DNA from: an uncultured Lachnospiraceae bacterium
Lineage (GTDB): Bacteria > Bacillota > Clostridia > Lachnospirales > Lachnospiraceae
Length of the DNA stretch: 9,613 nt
Reading direction: 5' to 3'
Assembly (NCBI GenBank): GCA_934418055.1
Contig: CAKRWX010000073.1
Coordinates: forward strand, 1-9,613
The position numbers were made by a program, and so were the translations under genes. Shown piece by piece: positions 6,055-9,613 of the stretch (positions within the stretch are counted from its first letter, which is position 1; the number at the start of each line of letters is the position of its first letter). The notes beneath the pieces are model-generated. The model was not told where the DNA came from. It worked only from the letters and a program-made list of their open reading frames with translations, and did not search any database.

Positions 6055-8535
6055 ATGAATAAAACAATCAAGAAATTTGCCATTCTGGCCGGGATTTTCC
6101 TGGCGGCAGCAGGCATTTATTTTTTTACATCATTAAATACCATGGAACAATCGGAAACCGTTTACACGGTGATGGATGCCCCGGAGATTCCGGTCATGGA
6201 GGCAGAATTATTTGAAAATCAGGCCAACCGCCTGGTAGGTTATACTCAGCCTATGGGAACCGAGGTGGCCAGAGACAGTCTGACTGTACTGCCAGAAGAC
6301 CGTCAGTTGAAACTGCGCCTGAAATATGGGACAGAAACCCCGTTAAAGACCAGCTACGAGATCCGCAGCCTGGATAAGCAGCGTCTGGTGGAAAAGACAG
6401 AGGCTGGACAGTGGCAGACCGCCGAGGACGGGACGGAAGAGCTGACGCTTCCCATCCAGAATCTGCTGACCAAGGGGACAGAGTACCTGCTTCATGTGAC
6501 TATGGAGACAGAATCCAAAGGAGAACTTCATTATTATACGCGGATTTTGTGGACGGAGCAGAACCTGGCTCAGTCTATGATGCAGTTTGCGGAAGATTTT
6601 TCCACCAAAACTCTGTCTGAGTCCCAGGCGAGAGAATTGGTAACCTATCTGGAGACGAAAAATACGGCGGATAACTCTTCACTGGGTCATGTAACGGTGG
6701 AATCCAGTTTTTCCCAGCTGACCTGGGGCGGTTTAAAGATGGAATTGGTGGGAGAAATGGAGACCACTTTACAGGAATTAGACGGTATTATGGGGCAGAT
6801 CCAGGTCAAATACCAGGTCAGCCGGACGGCAGAACAGGGAAATACGGAAAGCTATGAGGTGACGGACTACTACACAGTCAAGTGGACGGAAAAACGGATT
6901 TATCTCATGGATTTCGACCGGAGAATGAACCAGATTTTTTCTGGTGAGCGGGTCCTGTATTCCGGAAAACGAATTCTCATGGGCATCGGAAATGACGATG
7001 TGATCCAGACTCTTCACAGCAAAAATAACCGCTATCTGGCGTTTGTATTTAACCGTGATCTGTGGTGCTATGACCAGCAGGATGGAAAGAGTGTGAATAT
7101 TTTCTCTTTTCGGAATGTTGGGGATGAGAGTGGACGAAGTAATTATGATCAGCACAATGTGCAGATTTTGGATGTGGCGGATGATGGAACCGTAGAATTT
7201 CTGGTTTACGGCTATATGAACCGGGGCAATCACGAAGGTGATCAAGGACTGGGACTTTACAGTTACAGCAAAGACGGTGCGGTGACAGAGCGGTTTTTCG
7301 CGGATTCCAGCCGTTCTTATGATGAGATTCGCCAGGACATTGAAAAACTTAGTTATCTTAGTGAAAATGGGATGTTTTATGTCTACCAGGATGGGGCCGT
7401 TTACGGCATTGATCTGTCCAGTAAGGAATATATGGTGGTGGCAGACGGTCTGACGGAGGAGACCAGCGCCATCAGCAGCGACCGGACCCGTCTGGCATGG
7501 CTGGAGGGCCAGGATGCCTATGGGGCAAAGACGATTCACGTGTTTAACATGGCAACCGGCGAAAAACAGGAGATCCAGGCACCGGAGGGAAGCGTACTCC
7601 GTGCTCTGGGATTTGTCCAGGGAGATTTCGTCTACGGACTGGCGCACCCGGAGGACATCTGGATGATGAATGGCCGTCCAGAAGATCTTCCGATGTATGC
7701 CATTCAGATCGTGGATAAGGATCTGAATGTCCAGACCCGCTATGAAAAACAGGGATTTTATCTGGGCGGTGTGGCTGTAGAGGATTCCCGGATTCACATA
7801 CAACGTCTGGTGAAAAATGGGGATCTCCGTTACGCATATGCCGACCAGGACACTATTGTCTGCAATGAAGCGGCGGAAATTGATACCATGGACCATATCG
7901 GCTGGTTTGCGTCAGAAGTGCGGAGAAAAGTGTATTTTGTGCAGACCGATCAGGAGATTGGCAGCAGCAAATCCATCAAGATCAGTGTGGCAAGAAAGCT
8001 GACTTATGACCAGTCGGAGACCCTGGAATTCCAGAACGGAAATCAGCAGTCCAGAACGGAATTTTATGCATATGGAAGAGGAAAGTTACAGGGAATTTAT
8101 GGAACATTTGCAGAGGCGGTACAGGCGGCGTATCCGGTCATGGGAATTGTGACAGATCAGAATCAGCAGATTTTGTGGGATCGTGTAAACCGCAGTACTA
8201 TCCGGACCATCCGTTCTCCACAGGAGACCGCCACGGTTCTCACAAGAAATCTGCAGGATCTGCCCCAGGCGAAACCAATGGCTGACGGTACGGTTCTCAT
8301 TGATGCCAGAGGCTGTACCCTGAACCAGATGCTCTACTTTATTGGTCAGGGAATGCCGGTGGCTGCGTATACGGAGGGTGGAAATTACGTTCTCTTATAT
8401 GGATATGATCAGTACAATATTTCCGTTTTAAATCCTGCCACAGGAGAGACGTACAAGATGGGCTTGAATGACGGCGCTGATTATTTTAACCGGTGCGGAA
8501 ATGATTTTATCTGTGGAAAAGTCCTGCCACAATGA
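6055..8535 (+). CDS. Membrane-anchored extracytoplasmic protein: beta-propeller-like repeats and a C39-peptidase-like C-terminal domain
   Basis: 826-residue protein I do not recognise by name. The ATG at 6055 is preferred over an in-frame ATG at 5944 because AAGGAAG (6041-6047) lies 7 bases upstream and the following KK-rich plus hydrophobic segment (residues 8-24) forms a clean signal anchor; the earlier ATG sits at the terminator end. After the anchor comes a beta-rich region (about 30-190), a short helical and beta region (about 190-300), then repeated strand motifs resembling a six- to eight-bladed propeller (about 300-660, for example YLAFVFNRDLWCY and ISSDRTRLAWLEG). The C-terminus (about 680-826) resembles a C39-like peptidase: ILWDRVNR, QMLYFIGQGMPVAAY and GGNYVLLYGYD followed by SVLNPATG. 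Asn777 and Asn793 sit where catalytic His and Asp are expected, and the only nearby cysteine (Cys754) is misplaced, so it is probably inactive and could be a peptide- or wall-binding module. It has its own promoter; murA follows 134 bases later. Confidence 0.7.
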   Translation: MNKTIKKFAILAGIFLAAAGIYFFTSLNTMEQSETVYTVMDAPEIPVMEAELFENQANRLVGYTQPMGTEVARDSLTVLPEDRQLKLRLKYGTETPLKTSYEIRSLDKQRLVEKTEAGQWQTAEDGTEELTLPIQNLLTKGTEYLLHVTMETESKGELHYYTRILWTEQNLAQSMMQFAEDFSTKTLSESQARELVTYLETKNTADNSSLGHVTVESSFSQLTWGGLKMELVGEMETTLQELDGIMGQIQVKYQVSRTAEQGNTESYEVTDYYTVKWTEKRIYLMDFDRRMNQIFSGERVLYSGKRILMGIGNDDVIQTLHSKNNRYLAFVFNRDLWCYDQQDGKSVNIFSFRNVGDESGRSNYDQHNVQILDVADDGTVEFLVYGYMNRGNHEGDQGLGLYSYSKDGAVTERFFADSSRSYDEIRQDIEKLSYLSENGMFYVYQDGAVYGIDLSSKEYMVVADGLTEETSAISSDRTRLAWLEGQDAYGAKTIHVFNMATGEKQEIQAPEGSVLRALGFVQGDFVYGLAHPEDIWMMNGRPEDLPMYAIQIVDKDLNVQTRYEKQGFYLGGVAVEDSRIHIQRLVKNGDLRYAYADQDTIVCNEAAEIDTMDHIGWFASEVRRKVYFVQTDQEIGSSKSIKISVARKLTYDQSETLEFQNGNQQSRTEFYAYGRGKLQGIYGTFAEAVQAAYPVMGIVTDQNQQILWDRVNRSTIRTIRSPQETATVLTRNLQDLPQAKPMADGTVLIDARGCTLNQMLYFIGQGMPVAAYTEGGNYVLLYGYDQYNISVLNPATGETYKMGLNDGADYFNRCGNDFICGKVLPQ

Positions 8536-8564
8536 ATTAAAAAGTGAACAAAACTAACGTTTTC

Positions 8565-8592
8565 TTTACAAATTTTTGAGATGTGTTATAAT
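8565..8592 (+). promoter_or_regulatory. Probable murA promoter
   Basis: TTTACA (8565-8570, five of six consensus), a 16-base spacer and TATAAT (8587-8592), with TGT in front of the -10 (extended -10). The predicted leader is about 70 bases. No intrinsic terminator is evident between the stop at 8535 and this promoter. Confidence 0.75.
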
Positions 8593-8669
8593 GTGTACGC
8601 AAGACAGGGGCATTCGGCCCAAATTTGAAGGGAAAACAAGGAAATTATATTAGAAATTAGAGGTGTAGG

Positions 8670-9613
8670 ATGGAACAGTTTATTATGAAAGGCGGCAACC
8701 CGCTGGTAGGAGAAGTTACGATCGGCGGAGCCAAAAATGCGGCCTTGGGTATCCTCGCGGCATCCATTATGACAGACGAAGATGTTCTGATTGAGAATCT
8801 GCCAGACGTAAGAGATATCAATGTACTGCTGGAAGCAATCCAGGAGATCGGCGCGTCCGTGAACCGGATCGACCGGCATACCGTAAGAATCAACGCATCA
8901 AATATTCATGAAGTAGCGGTGGATGACGAGTACATCCGCCGGATCCGTGCGTCCTATTATTTTATCGGGGCGCTGCTTGGCAAATACAAAAGCGCGCAGG
9001 TTCCGCTTCCAGGCGGCTGCAACATCGGAAGCCGTCCGATTGACCTGCATATTAAGGGGTTCCGTGCCCTTGGTGCCAAGGTAGAGATCGAGCGCGGGGC
9101 AGTTCTGGCCCATGCCATTGATTTAGTGGGAAGCCATATTTATTTGGATAAAGTATCTGTAGGAGCGACCATTAATATTATGATGGCGGCATCCTTAGCA
9201 GAAGGCCAGACCATCATTGAGAACGTGGCAAAAGAGCCGCATGTGGTTGACGTAGCCAACTTCTTAAACAGCATGGGAGCTAACATTAAGGGCGCAGGTA
9301 CTGATATTATCCGTATCAAAGGTGTTAGAAAGCTTCACGGAACCGAGTATTCCATTATCCCGGATCAGATCGAGGCGGGTACCTTTATGTGCGCGGCAGC
9401 GGCGACCCGTGGCGATATTACTGTGAGAAATGTGATCCCGAAGCATCTGGAGGCCATTTCTGCAAAATTATTAGAGATCGGCTGTGAAGTGGTGGAATTT
9501 GACGATGCAGTCCGTGTGGTTGGCAAGCCAAAACAGCGCCATACCAACATCAACACCCTTCCATATCCAGGATTTCCGACCGATATGCAGCCGCAGATGA
9601 CCGTTACCCCTGT
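8670..9613 (+). CDS. murA: UDP-N-acetylglucosamine 1-carboxyvinyltransferase (MurA), partial
   Basis: First committed enzyme of peptidoglycan synthesis: it transfers enolpyruvate from PEP to UDP-GlcNAc in the cytoplasm. 314 complete codons are present; the gene runs off the right edge and about 100 of the usual 420 or so residues are missing. The ATG at 8670 has AGAGG (8659-8663) 6 bases upstream. Key residues are visible: GGAKNAAL with Lys22-Asn23, LPGGCNIGSRP with Cys117 (equivalent to E. coli Cys115) and Arg121, and FPTDMQPQ with the catalytic Asp305. The cysteine is retained, so the enzyme should be fosfomycin-sensitive at the target level, rather than the Cys-to-Asp resistant type. Many Firmicutes carry two paralogues (murA and murZ/murA2); which one this is cannot be decided here. 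Confidence 0.96.
   Translation, partial: MEQFIMKGGNPLVGEVTIGGAKNAALGILAASIMTDEDVLIENLPDVRDINVLLEAIQEIGASVNRIDRHTVRINASNIHEVAVDDEYIRRIRASYYFIGALLGKYKSAQVPLPGGCNIGSRPIDLHIKGFRALGAKVEIERGAVLAHAIDLVGSHIYLDKVSVGATINIMMAASLAEGQTIIENVAKEPHVVDVANFLNSMGANIKGAGTDIIRIKGVRKLHGTEYSIIPDQIEAGTFMCAAAATRGDITVRNVIPKHLEAISAKLLEIGCEVVEFDDAVRVVGKPKQRHTNINTLPYPGFPTDMQPQMTVTP

Noticed and set aside
6778..7896. A 372-codon minus-strand open frame inside the unknown protein gene.
   Set aside because: It lies wholly antisense to a well-supported coding frame with a ribosome site and signal anchor, and shows no recognisable domain.
8606..8640. Possible GGGC/GCCC hairpin in the murA leader.
   Set aside because: It is only a 4-bp stem with no T-run or recognisable regulatory motif, too weak to annotate.

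Overview
The window looks like chromosomal DNA of a clostridial Firmicute, most likely a Lachnospiraceae-type gut anaerobe. This is inferred from purine-rich Shine-Dalgarno sites (AGGAGG, AGAGGAG, AGAGG), TGnTATAAT extended -10 promoters, hairpin-plus-T-run terminators, a lipoprotein TRAP solute-binding protein with an Ala/Thr/Glu-rich tether, and moderate G+C (judged by eye, not counted). I see no mobile element, CRISPR array, tRNA or rRNA gene.

Layout. Positions 1-1586 on the minus strand hold the start of a tripartite TRAP transporter operon: dctP (periplasmic-type binding lipoprotein), a strong intrinsic terminator, then dctQ (small membrane subunit), which runs off the left edge. dctM would be expected beyond the edge. 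A divergent promoter region (1587-1827) separates this operon from a run of plus-strand genes: a glycogen branching enzyme (glgB, 1828-3636); a single-domain NOL1/NOP2/Sun-type RNA m5C methyltransferase (3867-4769); a sugar-phosphate nucleotidyltransferase of unknown substrate (4875-5798); an 826-residue membrane-anchored extracytoplasmic protein of unknown function (6055-8535); and the first three quarters of murA (8670 to the right edge).

The plus-strand genes are co-oriented, but each has its own promoter, and several are separated by terminator-like hairpins. They therefore look like independent units rather than one operon. Two (glgB, nucleotidyltransferase) concern activated sugars or polysaccharide, and murA commits UDP-GlcNAc to peptidoglycan, but nothing in the sequence ties them into one pathway.

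The items most worth a second look are: the unknown protein at 6055-8535, whose C-terminus resembles a C39-like cysteine peptidase fold with the His and Asp positions replaced by Asn; a long hairpin-rich leader before the RNA methyltransferase; and the terminator between dctP and dctQ, which probably sets subunit ratios. I do not see a convincing wholly new multi-gene system.
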